From Haplomitrium mnioides (taxonomy: Eukaryota > Marchantiophyta > Haplomitriopsida > Calobryales): DNA of 50,466 nt. The stretch's first letter is position 1. Each line of letters begins with the position of its first letter. Made by a program: the position numbers and the translations under genes. A model generated the notes under the pieces. It was not told the DNA's origin. It saw only the letters and a list, made by a program, of their open reading frames with translations, and ran no database searches. Location of the stretch: assembly GCA_049999725.1 (NCBI GenBank), contig JBNGIS010007632.1:39382-89847 (forward strand), given 5' to 3'. Below are positions 32,231 through 42,394 of the stretch, in pieces.

Positions 32231-33403
32231 CTAAATTCCATGATGTTGACAGAACTGATTAAATATGTTAGACTTATATTCACCTCCATTGTCAGATCGA
32301 AAAGTCTGAATGCTATGACCAGTAGATAATTCAGCATCCTGTTTGAATTGCTTGAAAAATTCAAAACATTTTGACTTCTTTTTCAGGAGATAAACTATAG
32401 TATAACGACTGTAATCATCAATCAAGGTCATGAAATATTGATATCCTGAGTAGGTAGCAGGATAGAATGGACCGCAAAGGTCATTGTGTACTAGTGACAG
32501 GATTTTGTAGGCTCTGGTTCCTCCTCCTGTGGGAAATGGTGTACTTGCTTGCTTCCCATGAATACAAGCAATAAAACCAGGTGGGTGCACAAGTTTTGCT
32601 GAACTTAAACCTTTCACCATGTGATGCTTCTGAATCTGCTTGAGGCGATCATGACTTATGTGTCCTAGTCGTGCATGCCATAGTGCAGACAATTCTGGCA
32701 TAGAATTCTTGACAACAGAAGCAATAGACGCCACAGAGTAGGGGGGAACAGTCACTCCAATTTTATATAGATTATGCTCAAGGAGGAAAACTGCCAATAA
32801 GGAGCCATCAGGATTACAAAGAGTACACTTATTGTCTTTGAATAATAGAGATCCTCCTTTCTGAGCATACAGTCTGCTAGAAAATAGATTCTTCTTTAAA
32901 CTGGGTATGTGATAGACATTTGATATTATGACTTCTTGACCACATCGTAGTTTAACTATGACATCACCTTTACCCTGAATAGTACAGATGGAGTTATCAC
33001 CTAAGTAAACATTTTCAGGTGGAAGGGGGTGATATTTGTGAAACAGTGTGTGATCAAAAGCCATGTGGTGTGTTGCACCACTGTTAACATACCAGTTAGA
33101 ATCTTGTTCAGTCACAGATGTGTTAGAATTCAAGGAAGCTATCAGGACACGACGCGTAGAATTCTGCCTTCTTCTTTGATTACCAGCCCTCGAAGAAGAA
33201 GCGTCATCTGACTGTGTACCACCATTATGGGGACAATCTCTCAGTATGTGACCAAGCTCATTACATCCATAACACTTGCCTTTTGCAAGGAAAGTCTTTT
33301 GTTGGTTAATGGGCTTTCTAGTCTGCTTTTGAAAAAGGTTGTTTTGCTTTACCAGAAAATGTCCTTTGCTGATGGTTTGTAAGCAGCACTTGAGGGGATT
33401 CAT
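32231..33403 (-). pseudogene. Element F: zinc knuckle, protease and integrase core
   Basis: An open stretch of 390 codons. It starts with the end of gag, with the knuckle CYGCNELGHILRDC (about 33275). The protease site is WYVNSGATHHM, with Asn in place of the catalytic Asp of DSG. The GAG-pre-integrase block LWHARLGHISHDRLKQIQK follows, then the integrase core VHNDLCGPF, FMTLIDDYSRYTIVYLLKKK and FRSDNGGEYKS. The core ends at the frame change near 32231. Confidence 0.92.
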
Positions 33404-34019
33404 TCTGGTTACTTTTCATCTCAGTCTCCTCCTGCAGCAAAGCTGTTATTAATCCAGACAGAGTTAATACTGGATTACCTCTCAATGAAGAGAGGAAGCT
33501 TCTATAGCTGGGAGGCATGCTTCTCATCAGGGAAAGCATTGCTTGTGTATCAGACACAGGACATCTTGCTGAACTGAGTTGATCCATCAGGGATCTAAAT
33601 TGTGCCAGGTGATTTGTGAGAGAATCTCCTTCTCTCAATTTCAGACTACTGAACTTGTCTTGTAAATACATCTGTGCAATTATGTCTTGTGGACCAAAAA
33701 TCTTATTGAGTTCTGTCCAAGCTTCTGTAGCTGTTTGACAATGCAAGATGTGCCCTCCTTGTGCTATGTCCAATGACATGTTGAGTGAAGACGGAGCTTC
33801 AACATGTCTACTATCCCAATCCTGTTTGCTACCAGGGCCAGTGGCAGGGGTATGGGGTGGGACAGTGTCTCCTGGTGAGGGGGGAGGGGTTGATGGCCTG
33901 ATTTCAGTGCCAAGAACCAAAGCCTGCAGTTTTTCTTTGTTTAAGTGGAGAAGCATCCTATGCTTCCACAGATTGAAGAAAGTCCCATCAAATTTGGGAA
34001 GTTTTGTTTCTTTGACCAT
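33318..34019 (-). pseudogene. Element F: gag
   Basis: From ATG 34019 (MVKETKLPKFDG) it reads FFNLWKHRMLLHLNKEK, TATEAWTELNKIFG, MYLQDKFSSLKLREGDSL and MPPSYRSFLSSLRG, the usual copia gag (UBN2-type) order. A Pro-rich insert (RPSTPPPSPGDTVPPHTPA) lies after the first helices. The frame is lost near 33330, just before the zinc knuckle, so gag and pol are out of phase. Confidence 0.9.
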
Positions 34020-34888
34020 AATGGATTATTTATGGACAAAGATTTAACAAGGAAAAACTACTATGCAGGTTTTATATCACTCAACCTTGGCTTCTAGCTT
34101 GTTTTAAGAGCTGCCGTCGAGTCTCACCGTCGCCGTCAAAGTCTGCCGTCGAACAATTTCTAGGGTCAATTTTTGAGCAGAGGCAAGCTGCGCTATCGAG
34201 CGCTTCAGATTTTCAAATCGAGCGCAAACGACTTTGAACAATCTGACATATGCTTTTCAGCTCATCCTAGCGCTTCCATCAAGCGCTTCAGAGAATCGAT
34301 TTTCTCTAATTTTTGCTACTATCGAGCAAACATGTGCGGTGATCAGCTGCTTTACAGGTTAGTGCAAGAATAGTGTTTCATTCGTGTTATTTTTGTGTTG
34401 CTATCCTCCACGCTATGAGCATCCCGGATTTTGAGAAAGAAATCTCCTGAGAGATTTACATTTTCTCAAGGTTCGATTTGCTCAGCGGAGGACCTGTGAT
34501 GATACCACGACAAACGATCTGCAGTTAGGAATTTGAAAATTATGAAGTAAATAGACAATCTTGTTAACATGCAGAAGATTTATATGATAACACTAATTTT
34601 TAGCACATTTCCATATCGTAAGTGAGGCGTCCCTCGATTTTGATGTGAACAAGGTGTCCCCTGTTCGTTTTTACCTTTTCTGGCTTAGGAGATCAAAAAT
34701 GATGGTATTCTTAGTTGCCTGATCTAAATCGCATCTCCACCACTTGTGGGATGTTATAGAAATCAAGATCAGCTGCAACCAGTCAAGCAACCAGCACAGC
34801 AAATCAATCACTTCTGCCCAGAGACTTCTCCACAGAAAAATCGAAGCTGTATTCTATTAGTCTAGTGACTACATGCAGGTTTGCTTTA
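34020..34888 (-). other. Element F leader
   Basis: About 870 untranslated bases between the primer site and gag. Several agcgctt and gatttt-type blocks near 34170-34310 repeat locally. No coding region recognised. Confidence 0.6.
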
Positions 34889-34901
34889 GGATCTGATACC
34901 A
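34889..34901 (-). other. Primer binding site of element F
   Basis: On the minus strand TGGTATCAGATCC follows the LTR end directly. It matches the initiator-Met tRNA site (TGGTATCAGAGC) used by most plant copia elements, with one change. Confidence 0.9.
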
Positions 34902-35244
34902 TGTTGAAGTTATAATGGAAATCATTCAGAACAGAAATATGAACAAAATGTTTGTGTCAAAGATCTAGCTCCTTTGATTCCTTTAGATCTCATCTTACAT
35001 TGTATGTCACACTGCATAAATAGATTATACAGTGTGCATGTAATCTATGGAGATACTAATAGATGTGACTCTTCCTTAGATACTAAGAGATGTGACTCTC
35101 CCTTAGATCCTAAGAGTCACCTCTCTGAACTAGATCTTACTAAACTAGTTTATCTTAAACTAGCTAGATCTTATCATTATGTAATATCCTGTTAATTAGT
35201 ACAAGGCTGGTTAACTTAACTAAACTATAATAGGGCTTACAATA
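34902..35244 (-). repeat. 5' LTR of element F
   Basis: Direct repeat of 29492-29834, same length, differing at five positions. Its outer end abuts the right copy of the duplication ccaag. Confidence 0.92.
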
Positions 35245-36222
35245 CCAAGCCTGGTCCACTTGAGTATATTGCTACTAGATACAAAAGTTTCCATCTGAAA
35301 CAAGGCCTTGATCGTTCATATATTCTCTCAATTGTAGTACCCTACAAAAATAGCCAAGGTAGTTGGGCACACGATAAGCAAAAGTCCCCGTTAAATACTC
35401 TCCTTGGTGGTCACATGGTATATACAACATCACTTGCTTCTCTATTGAGCGGCCAGTGTACATGAGCTCCCAAGAACAAGGATTGGTTGACCTGTAAGGC
35501 ATGACTAGAGAAAGAATCTAACTTTGACTTTCAACGTTATAAACATGAAGTTTCATGATGTTTCCATGTGAATCAATTCGTCGATCTAGATTTCCAAATG
35601 GTTGTACAACCATGATGCTTTAGCTATTTGTAACACTAATGTGGCACAAACTTGGATTCATATCCCAACAGCCAAGTTCAGGGTTCATTTCAAAATGGAT
35701 TCTCATTGAAGCACCTGTGACAATGTTCCAGAAGAAGAGTAGCATATCCCGGTAGTGATGACATCATAAAAGTACACAACATACCGCTGATGAAAAATTT
35801 TGAAAAATGTTGCTATCCCAATCTTGGTCCATAGATCTCTTTGGCAAATGCACTGACTGGTAGGCTGATAGCCAAGTCCCATAAAACACAAACAAGTCCC
35901 CATATCCTTCAGCTTCCCATGATTGTTTGGAAAGCAATTTCCATGAAAGACTCTTTGCATGACAAATGAATCCTGAAAAGAACTTGATTACAAACTTTGA
36001 AAAAAGCTTTGAATCCAAAACATGCTTCCAAGCTTTACATAGTGCTTTTGCCCTCAACATACTTTTAATTGGAAATTTTAAAAATATCTCCTCCTCCAAA
36101 TCTTGAATAACATTCCATCTCGACATAACTCCAAGTTCTATAGGAATCCCTCCCTTAATATTTGATGGCCTTTTTATCCTATTCACAATGAAAAACAAAA
36201 ATAAGGGGCATGATTGTTGCAA

Positions 36223-36622
36223 ACCACAAAGCCAAAGCGAAAAACATGTCTATTCCCACTAGGTTTTTTCCTAGACCACAGATTGACTAAAAGTAATTTT
36301 TTTTGAGGAGCAGGTTGGTTCAAGTTTCTCTCTTCCCTAGGTTATCAAGAGACCACCAATTGACATAAATCACTTTTATGGAGTAGCCATTGGCATTAAC
36401 TTCCACACTAGGTTCCCAATAGACAATGGAGTGGCTGCTAGCATTAACTTCATCTCTAGGTTGCCAACAAACAACCAATAGATTAAAAGTCACTTGTAAA
36501 GAGCTCTATTTCTAGAGAGTAAGCTCCACACTTCCTACTCTAGACAAAAGAAATTTCCCCATAGAAATTATCAGCCTACAAGGTTTTAAACATACCACCA
36601 CTTGATTGAGAACCACTCTTTG
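36223..36622. other. Upstream flank of the F-box gene with loose repeats
   Basis: Blocks such as ggcattaacttccacactagg and agcattaacttcatctctagg recur with about 60-base spacing (36340-36480). No promoter element can be named with confidence. Confidence 0.4.
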
Positions 36623-36845
36623 CACACATTTAGGGTTCAGAACTTGCTGGAGCTGCACACATTGAGGATACAGAACTTGCTAGAGCTGTACACATTTGCG
36701 GTTCATACCTTGCTAGACCTGCACATATTTAGAGTTAGGAACGTGCTGGAGCTGCACACATTTAGGGTTCAGAACTTAGAAGAGCTGCACATGTTTAGGG
36801 TTACAAATGTGCTGGAGCTGCATATATTTAAGGTTCAGTTGATAG
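36623..36845 (+). repeat. 33-bp minisatellite (6 exact-length units plus a partial)
   Basis: Units of the form cacacatttagggttcagaa plus cttgctggagctg start at 36623, 36656, 36689, 36722, 36755 and 36788, with a partial unit at 36821. No unit differs in length. The unit is eleven codons, so one plus-strand frame (36602-36862) stays open and reads as repeats of HTFRVQNLLEL, a leucine-rich amphipathic pattern. No known family is recognised. Confidence 0.93.
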
Positions 36846-37184
36846 ACAGACGAGCATTGTAAGTATTTAAGAAGAAAGTGCAGTTCTACTTCCACCCAAA
36901 ACAGAGAGTCTCTTGGTACCTTTTCTGTTGCATTTCTGGGAGATAGCCACCTTCTAGTTTTATGACTTGTATAATTCCTCTCTATTTTCTTTTTCTCTTT
37001 TTTTGTTTCATGCCCATGACAATTACTTTTTGCCTCCCTTGATTTCATGTAATCTATTTACCACGATAAAGTAAAGTAGTGAAATCTATTGCCTTGCGTT
37101 TGGCTTCTTCCCACTAGCTTGTGCAACCGTCACTGTTCCTTTGGATTCAGTCTTTGTGTGGCTACTTAAGTTTTTGTCTCTCTT

Positions 37185-37420
37185 TAAGAGGTTCCACCAT
37201 TTCCATCACCGGTTTTTGAGAACCAGAGGCCTCCTTTGGTTGTGGTTGGATATGCAAATGCCCACATTTATGTGGAAATCGAACGGATACCCTAAAGGCA
37301 AGGGAGACACTCGCCATGATATGTGGGAAAACATTACTCGGAGCCAAGGGTGCAAACCAGGCTGCATGTGATGCTAGCCTCTTTTATCCTACTTACTTCA
37401 TGGGGCAGGTTGGTGAACAC
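37185..37420 (+). pseudogene. Ribokinase (PfkB) gene fragment
   Basis: Ribokinase phosphorylates ribose using ATP; plant forms are plastid-targeted. One frame gives PLVVVGYANAHIYVEIERIP (about 37221-37290). After a one-base shift the next gives GKTLLGAKGANQAACDASLF, then YPTYFMGQVGEH (to about 37412). These match the N-terminal ribokinase region, including the G-KGANQAA substrate-binding stretch and the order VVVG, YVEIERLP, GKGANQAA, YPTYFVGQVGED. Only about 75 residues of a normal 300-plus are present, with a frameshift, so it is a fragment. A continuation (GAT-GCG as in GEDA) may resume near 37454 after a short insertion. Confidence 0.72.
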
Positions 37421-37622
37421 TACTCTTTTACAAATACTTGTTTTCTCCTTTTTAGATGCGATTCTCTTTTGAATGCCCAAAACTGAGATACAAGTGAAAC
37501 AAGCTAAATGTGTTTGTAATGAAGATGCCATAGTTGGGCTCCTTCTGTGTATTTAAATGGGAGAAATGATCTCCCTTAATTACATGGGCTCCCAAAAACA
37601 TGATGGAACCTGGTAGCTGTGA

Positions 37623-37770
37623 GCAAACAACCACAAACACAGGGTCAGGGTAGCTGAACACTCTTAGCAGCTCCTAACTATTAGTAAGTAGGTGTGCAAA
37701 CAACCAAAAACACATGGTTATGGTAGTTGAACACTCTTAGCAGCTGCTAATTATTAGTAAGTAGGTGTGC
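37623..37770 (+). repeat. 73-bp tandem duplication
   Basis: The two copies begin gcaaacaacc at 37623 and 37696 and share gaacactcttagcagct, attagtaagtaggtgtgc. About 85-90% alike. Confidence 0.9.
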
Positions 37771-37984
37771 CAGAAAAATCTGCTGCATGCACATGCTAAT
37801 TTTTTCTCCCCCAAAAGCAAATAGCCATGACATTTCTAATACACTAAAACATCATACACCAAAAACAAAAAATTATGCAAATTCAGTTCTTAAGTTGATT
37901 AAATGTTTGTTTTGTAGTATTGTATCAAAACATAAATTTGTTCTTTTGATAAATCAAGACCAAAAATGATATGAAAGTGAAAGA

Positions 37985-38906
37985 CTACAATAGTCTCAAA
38001 CATGGATGATTTGTTAATGTGGAATTTGGAATGGTATGAGAATAGTCAATTACTATTTCATCGTTGTCAATCTTAAGATGTAATGATGTCGGTGATTTTG
38101 GTTTATTCTTTGAGCCTTTAGGTCTGCCATGTTTTGCTTTAGACTGTATTTTTGTGGCAGGTACGTCGACTTTTTGAAGTTGTGTCGGTGCTTTGGCAGC
38201 TTCAACATGCGATTTGGTGATGCTAGCTGCATTGGTAAATGCGTCAGGCATTTTGATTAATGTTTGCTGTAAATGGAGGAGTCGTTTGACTTTGGCATCG
38301 AATTGTCCGTTTCGTTGGTTGAAGTCTAATGGCAAGTGTTGGTGTCATATAAGTTTGTCCTCAAGTTTGGGTTGTACAGCTTTGTCCTCTTGTAACATAT
38401 GTGAAAAAGATTCTTCAAAGAATTGACAGTCTACAAATCGAGACTTATTGGATGATGCACCAATGGTGCATTTGGCATGATGCATCAATGGTGACTAGGA
38501 AGTATTGGAATGGTCCCGAAGGTGGATGGATAGGTCCACAGATATCAGCGTGGATTCTCTTGAGGAAATGAGGAACCATGATCATTGTTTTGTTGTGAGA
38601 AGGTGCAATTCTTATTTTGCCTTGTGCGCATGCTAAGCATGGGGTATTCAATGGTAGTAAGTGTATGTTATGTGGCATGTTCTATCGTTTTCAATGCGGT
38701 AGAATATATCTCGACAAAGATGCCCTAGGCGGTTGTGCCATGTGAGAGCTATAGAAATCGGTGTTGTAGAGACATGATATGAACATATTTTGATAGTATA
38801 CAGTCAAGGTGGTGATAGTGAGAATGATTCTCGTATGTCAAAGCTTGTTTGTGTTGGACTCAGTATATGGAGGACTTCATTGTCCTGAAAGAATCCAATT
38901 TGAATG
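37985..38906 (-). pseudogene. Element E: GAG-pre-integrase and gutted integrase
   Basis: Reading leftward: text continuous with the E protease across the solo LTR, then LTWHNRLGHLCRDIFYRIEN (the HNRLGH zinc-related block), ACAQGKIRIAPS, and the integrase start LKRIHADICGPIHPPSGPFQ and FLVTIDAS (about 38680-38490). The core then stops. After a short frame-shifted stretch comes the region seen well after integrase in copia proteins, HLQQTLIKMPDAFTNAASIT and HGRPKGSKNKPKSP (to about 38080). The second and third catalytic residues are therefore deleted, and the RT and RNase H are absent left of 37985. Confidence 0.78.
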
Positions 38907-41534
38907 TGTGAGGCGCTCCCATGAGGCACTAATAATTTTTTTTTAAATATGGGAACATCATTGGAACATTTCTCTACTTATAGGTGTTAAGAAACTCCAA
39001 AGGCATTAGAGTATCTAGTGTCAATTCTTTGGAGAGATGGTCGTCCCAATTATCCATTCCGAAGGATGGACGGAGGACCACAATAGTGAAGGACGGGACA
39101 CTCTCTAGGGATATTGAGAAGAGACTCGCCAAGAGGTTGAGGGTCAAGCGATCTCAGAAAAAGAGGAAGATCTAGGTCCAAGTGAGGAAGATCATGGAAT
39201 TGGATGGGATCCCCGACGCAATGTCTGGAGAGATAGGTTTAAGGAAGGCAAGGAGCCCTAATGTCATTCTTAACTATTGGGACAACGGCTAGGCTCCATA
39301 GCAAGATGAGGGGAAGGCGCCTCCAGCACAACCAAAATCAAAGCATTGGAAGAAGAGGGAAGAATGTGACCACCATCGAAAGGCAACAACGACACCAGGG
39401 GGTCAGGGGATGCTCTCTTCCATGAGTTGCAGATGGGCTTCATCAAGGTCTGAACGGATTTTGGTCTTTTAAGGTCTTTCTCCTATCAGACCTGTGTCGG
39501 TAGTATTGGAGTGATCAAGGCAGCGGAGTGGGTTGAATCAGATCAATTCTCCTCTAATGGAGCGGAGTGGTCAGAGTTCCCTTTGGAAGAAAGGATCAGG
39601 GAGAAGTTCTATCAAAGAGGTCAAACTTCGGAGTTGACCATTGGCTGTTACTTTCTTCGGGCTTGTCTTCTTCGGATCAGTTCTTCGGTTCAATTTTCGG
39701 AGTTGGGAATCCTTTGTCCAATCCTTTGGTCGTGCACGGCAGTCCAACTTCCACTTAGAAGACAGCGGCGAACGGCGCCCATTGGAGAGATCAAACTTTA
39801 GAGTTAACCATCCGATCTTACCTTCTTCGGATGAGTTCTTCGGGTCAAACTTCAGAGTTGGGAGTCCTTTGTCCGATCCGTTGGTCGGGCACAGTGGTCC
39901 AACTTCCACTTGGAAGACGGCAGGGGACGGCGCCTATCAGAGAGGGTCATTCTTTGGAGTTGACCATCCAACCTGACCTCCCTCGGACCTTACCATACCT
40001 GCTTTGAACCAGTTCTGCGAATCATCTCATTCGGATCTTCATAGACCTTAGTTATGGGGATCATCTCATTCGAATCTTCATCAACCTTACCTCTTTGAAT
40101 CACCTCTTTCGGAACTACATCGAGGATGCTTTCATCAGATCAGACTAGTCTTCGGCATCCCGAAGACAGGCGTCGTCGTACCAAGAAACTGTTACCAACA
40201 AGAAAAACAACCAAGAGGGGGGAAACAAGAAATGCTTCATGGGGAAATGAGGCAACTAAGGGGGGTATAGATAGTCTCACTTCGGAGGGTGAGAGGTTAA
40301 TGTGTGGTGGGTTATCTTGAACAAGTAACACAACGAGGGACATGGGAGGGAATTCCAGTGAAGTTTTCCTTGAAGTGATTGAACTCCTGCGGGAGGACTA
40401 TCAAGGGTGGAGGTGGACTGAAGGGGCACTGAGAATCGTTGGGCAAGGAGCTCTAGAGGCTCAAGCAATCCAGATGTACTCATTCTTGAAGGTGCACCAG
40501 CATTCGGAGGCGGATCGACACTTGAAACAAAAGGGAATTCTTTCGGTCCAAAATTCGGGAGAGGCAGCCAAGGGGGATCATGGTGTCATCTTAGTGTTTT
40601 TTTGTGCAGGAGCATCAATCCCTGAGATGCTCAGAGGGCGTTTTTTGTTTTCACATTCAAGTGGGACCAAGAGAGGAGTTGCCACGTTAGTGTCTACGTA
40701 CTGCGTAGAAGATCCAGTCGAAGGTCTGGGTGGAGTGGGTTGGCTAGGAATCGAGAGGGATGTCTTCTTTAGGGGGAAGTTAATTTGACCTCTTCCGATC
40801 TTATGGAAGTAAATCCAAGACCCACTAGCAATGGAGGTGGGAAAACTATCTAGATAGGGTGTGTGGGTTGGGTAAAGGTAGGAATGTTGATCGGTTTTTG
40901 GCATTTGGTGATGTTTGTTTTAGGACGTAGGTATCAGAGGCATTGAGGTCACCCAGAATCAAGGAACTTCTAGTGAAGCATAGAGCGTGAGGGCTTCAAT
41001 AGTGAGATTTGTCTCTTTTCAGATTTCCATAAATATACTTCGAATTCATAGTGAACTAGAATTGCAACTTGTTATGACCTAAGGAAACACCACATAGAGG
41101 GACAAAACTGTATGCACTGCTCCCTTGGTATTGCACACTTTGTATCTTGAGCTCATTTCATGAGCAAGAAGTCTTTGTCTATTCCTAGATTCAAGAAATA
41201 TACTTTGGATTGATAAGCAAGAAGTTTTTGTTTATTCATAGATTCCAGAAATATACTTTGGATTCATAAGTAAGAAGTCTTTGTGAGCTTTAAACAGTTG
41301 AGTGGCAAAAAGCTATGTGCAGGGTGGATGTGTATAAAAGTGAGCAGATTAGTTTGTCGGGGAGATTGTTGATAAGCTGAAAGGTCTCCAAAGTGAAGTT
41401 TAGGCTCACTAAGACCTGAAAGTGGTAATTTGGATCCTGGAGCCATCTCTTAAAAGAACCTATGACCCCAATTGTCACCCTCTCCTTCCAAAGTGGCCCA
41501 TTTGGCAGTTAAGGTCTAAAGGAGGGGCATGATA
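38907..41534 (+). repeat. Solo LTR of the gypsy A-D superfamily inside element E
   Basis: It starts TGTGAGGCGCTCCCATGAGG, matching the TGTCAGCC LTR starts, and ends near ggggcatgata. Flanks are gaatg (38902-38906) and taatg (41535-41539), a 4-5 base target duplication. Removing the LTR and one flank copy joins the E reading frame (…NGFNI then QIGFFQDNE). Inside are two or three about 160-bp units (near 39735 and 39898, tccaacttccacttggaag) and a roughly 56-bp local repeat at 41162-41283. The long open stretch at 40342-40788 has no known domain. Confidence 0.88.
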
Positions 41535-41539
41535 TAATG

Positions 41540-41955
41540 TTGAAACCATTTTGTCGTATATCTCAGAAACTGATGAGGTTATTGGTTGTTATAGGTGCAT
41601 AAATTGCATATTTGATATTCATTCTAGTACTGTTTGGAAATAGTATGGTTGCTCGACCATGACCTTCTTCAATTTTATTGTGGCCGGTGATTGCCATCAT
41701 AGGCCTAGAAGAAGGTTTAATTGATGAGAAACATTTTTGGTCTTGTAATATAGCGTGTGAAGATCCACTGTCTACAATGGAGGTTATCTCAAATTCCTTT
41801 TTTTGGTTTGATAGATATGAATAATTCATGTGACTTTAAGGATGTAGATTGTACGATGGATATTTATCCATGTCTGTCATTTCCAATAAGTTATAATGTA
41901 CCTCATTATTGTGAGATTTAATGCTATGTTGGTATAATTGCGTTAGGTGCGCGGG
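41540..41955 (-). pseudogene. Element E: protease
   Basis: Open from about 41829 to 41563: FEITSIVDSGSSHAILQDQK with an intact DSG triad, then a glycine- and isoleucine-bearing flap region (MMAITGHNKIEEGHGRA) and IYAPITTNNLISF, the copia protease end. A TGA follows at 41563. To the right, HLTQLYQHS leads back to the zinc knuckle across the solo LTR at 41956-42394. Confidence 0.82.
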
Positions 41956-42394
41956 TGTAAAAGAACTCAAAGAGAACTCAAAGACCGACTTCCAAATAAG
42001 TAATACTTCAAGAAAACTCTAAAAGATTTACACAATCAAAGCCAATAAGCAAACCAAAGCCAAGAATACTAGCCAAAGCCAATCAACCAAAGAACCCAAG
42101 TGATTCGAGAGGAACTCCATAATGAGGTGTGGAGCTAAGAAGCCCTTCTATTTATACAAGAGAAAAGGGTGCCATCCCTCTTCCTTCTCTTACAAGTCAC
42201 TTCTTATTTCAGCCCTAAAGGTGACTCTCTACCAAAAGTGACTTCGAATGCAAGTAACCTAAAAGTGACTCTCCACCAAAAGTGACTTCAAAAGCAAGTA
42301 ATCCAATCTTAACCCTAAAAGTAACTCACTACCACTTCCTTCACTCCTCTCTATTTTCTTATAAATAGCACAACCTTATGCTTGTACTATTATA
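41956..42394 (-). repeat. Solo LTR of the H family inside element E
   Basis: 439 bases, homologous over its length to the H LTR at 49690-50106 but on the opposite strand. Flanks are gcggg (41951-41955) and gcgag (42395-42399), a 5-base duplication with one difference. Removing it restores the E frame exactly (KVLA then HLTQLYQ). A TATA box (tataaataga on the minus strand, about 42147-42156) matches the one in H. Confidence 0.92.

Larger units (their letters stand above)
29492..35244 (-). mobile_element. Element F: complete but broken Ty1/copia element
   Basis: Two 343-base LTRs (29492-29834 and 34902-35244) bracket a primer site, gag, protease, integrase, RT and RNase H in copia order, plus a polypurine tract. 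The 5-bp target duplication ccaag is at 29487-29491 and 35245-35249. The LTRs differ at five of 343 positions by direct comparison. The insertion lies inside an F-box gene. The coding region has at least two frameshifts and several stops, so it could only move with help from another copy. Confidence 0.92.
29230..36222 (-). pseudogene. F-box protein gene, split by copia element F
   Basis: F-box proteins are substrate-binding parts of SCF ubiquitin ligases. The minus-strand reading starts near 36222; from about 36130 it gives the F-box helix text DLEEEIFLKFPIKSMLRAKA and CKAWKHVLDSKLFSKF. An F-box-associated region follows (GYGDLFVFYG, WNIVTGASMR, NPELGCWDMNP), then GRSIEKQVMLYIPCD, and stops near 35250 at element F. 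It resumes left of F at 29491 with WKSQTFTNTT-type text and ends at 29230. Removing F and one copy of the 5-bp duplication joins the halves, about 410 codons in all. At least three in-frame stops (about 35791, 35620, 35518) make it a pseudogene. The exact subfamily is unclear. Confidence 0.75.

Noticed and set aside
36623-36845. CRISPR-like regular array
   Set aside because: 33-bp units are contiguous with no spacers. It is a minisatellite.
40342-40788. 148-codon open stretch
   Set aside because: It lies wholly inside the solo LTR and corresponds to untranslated LTR sequence in B and G.
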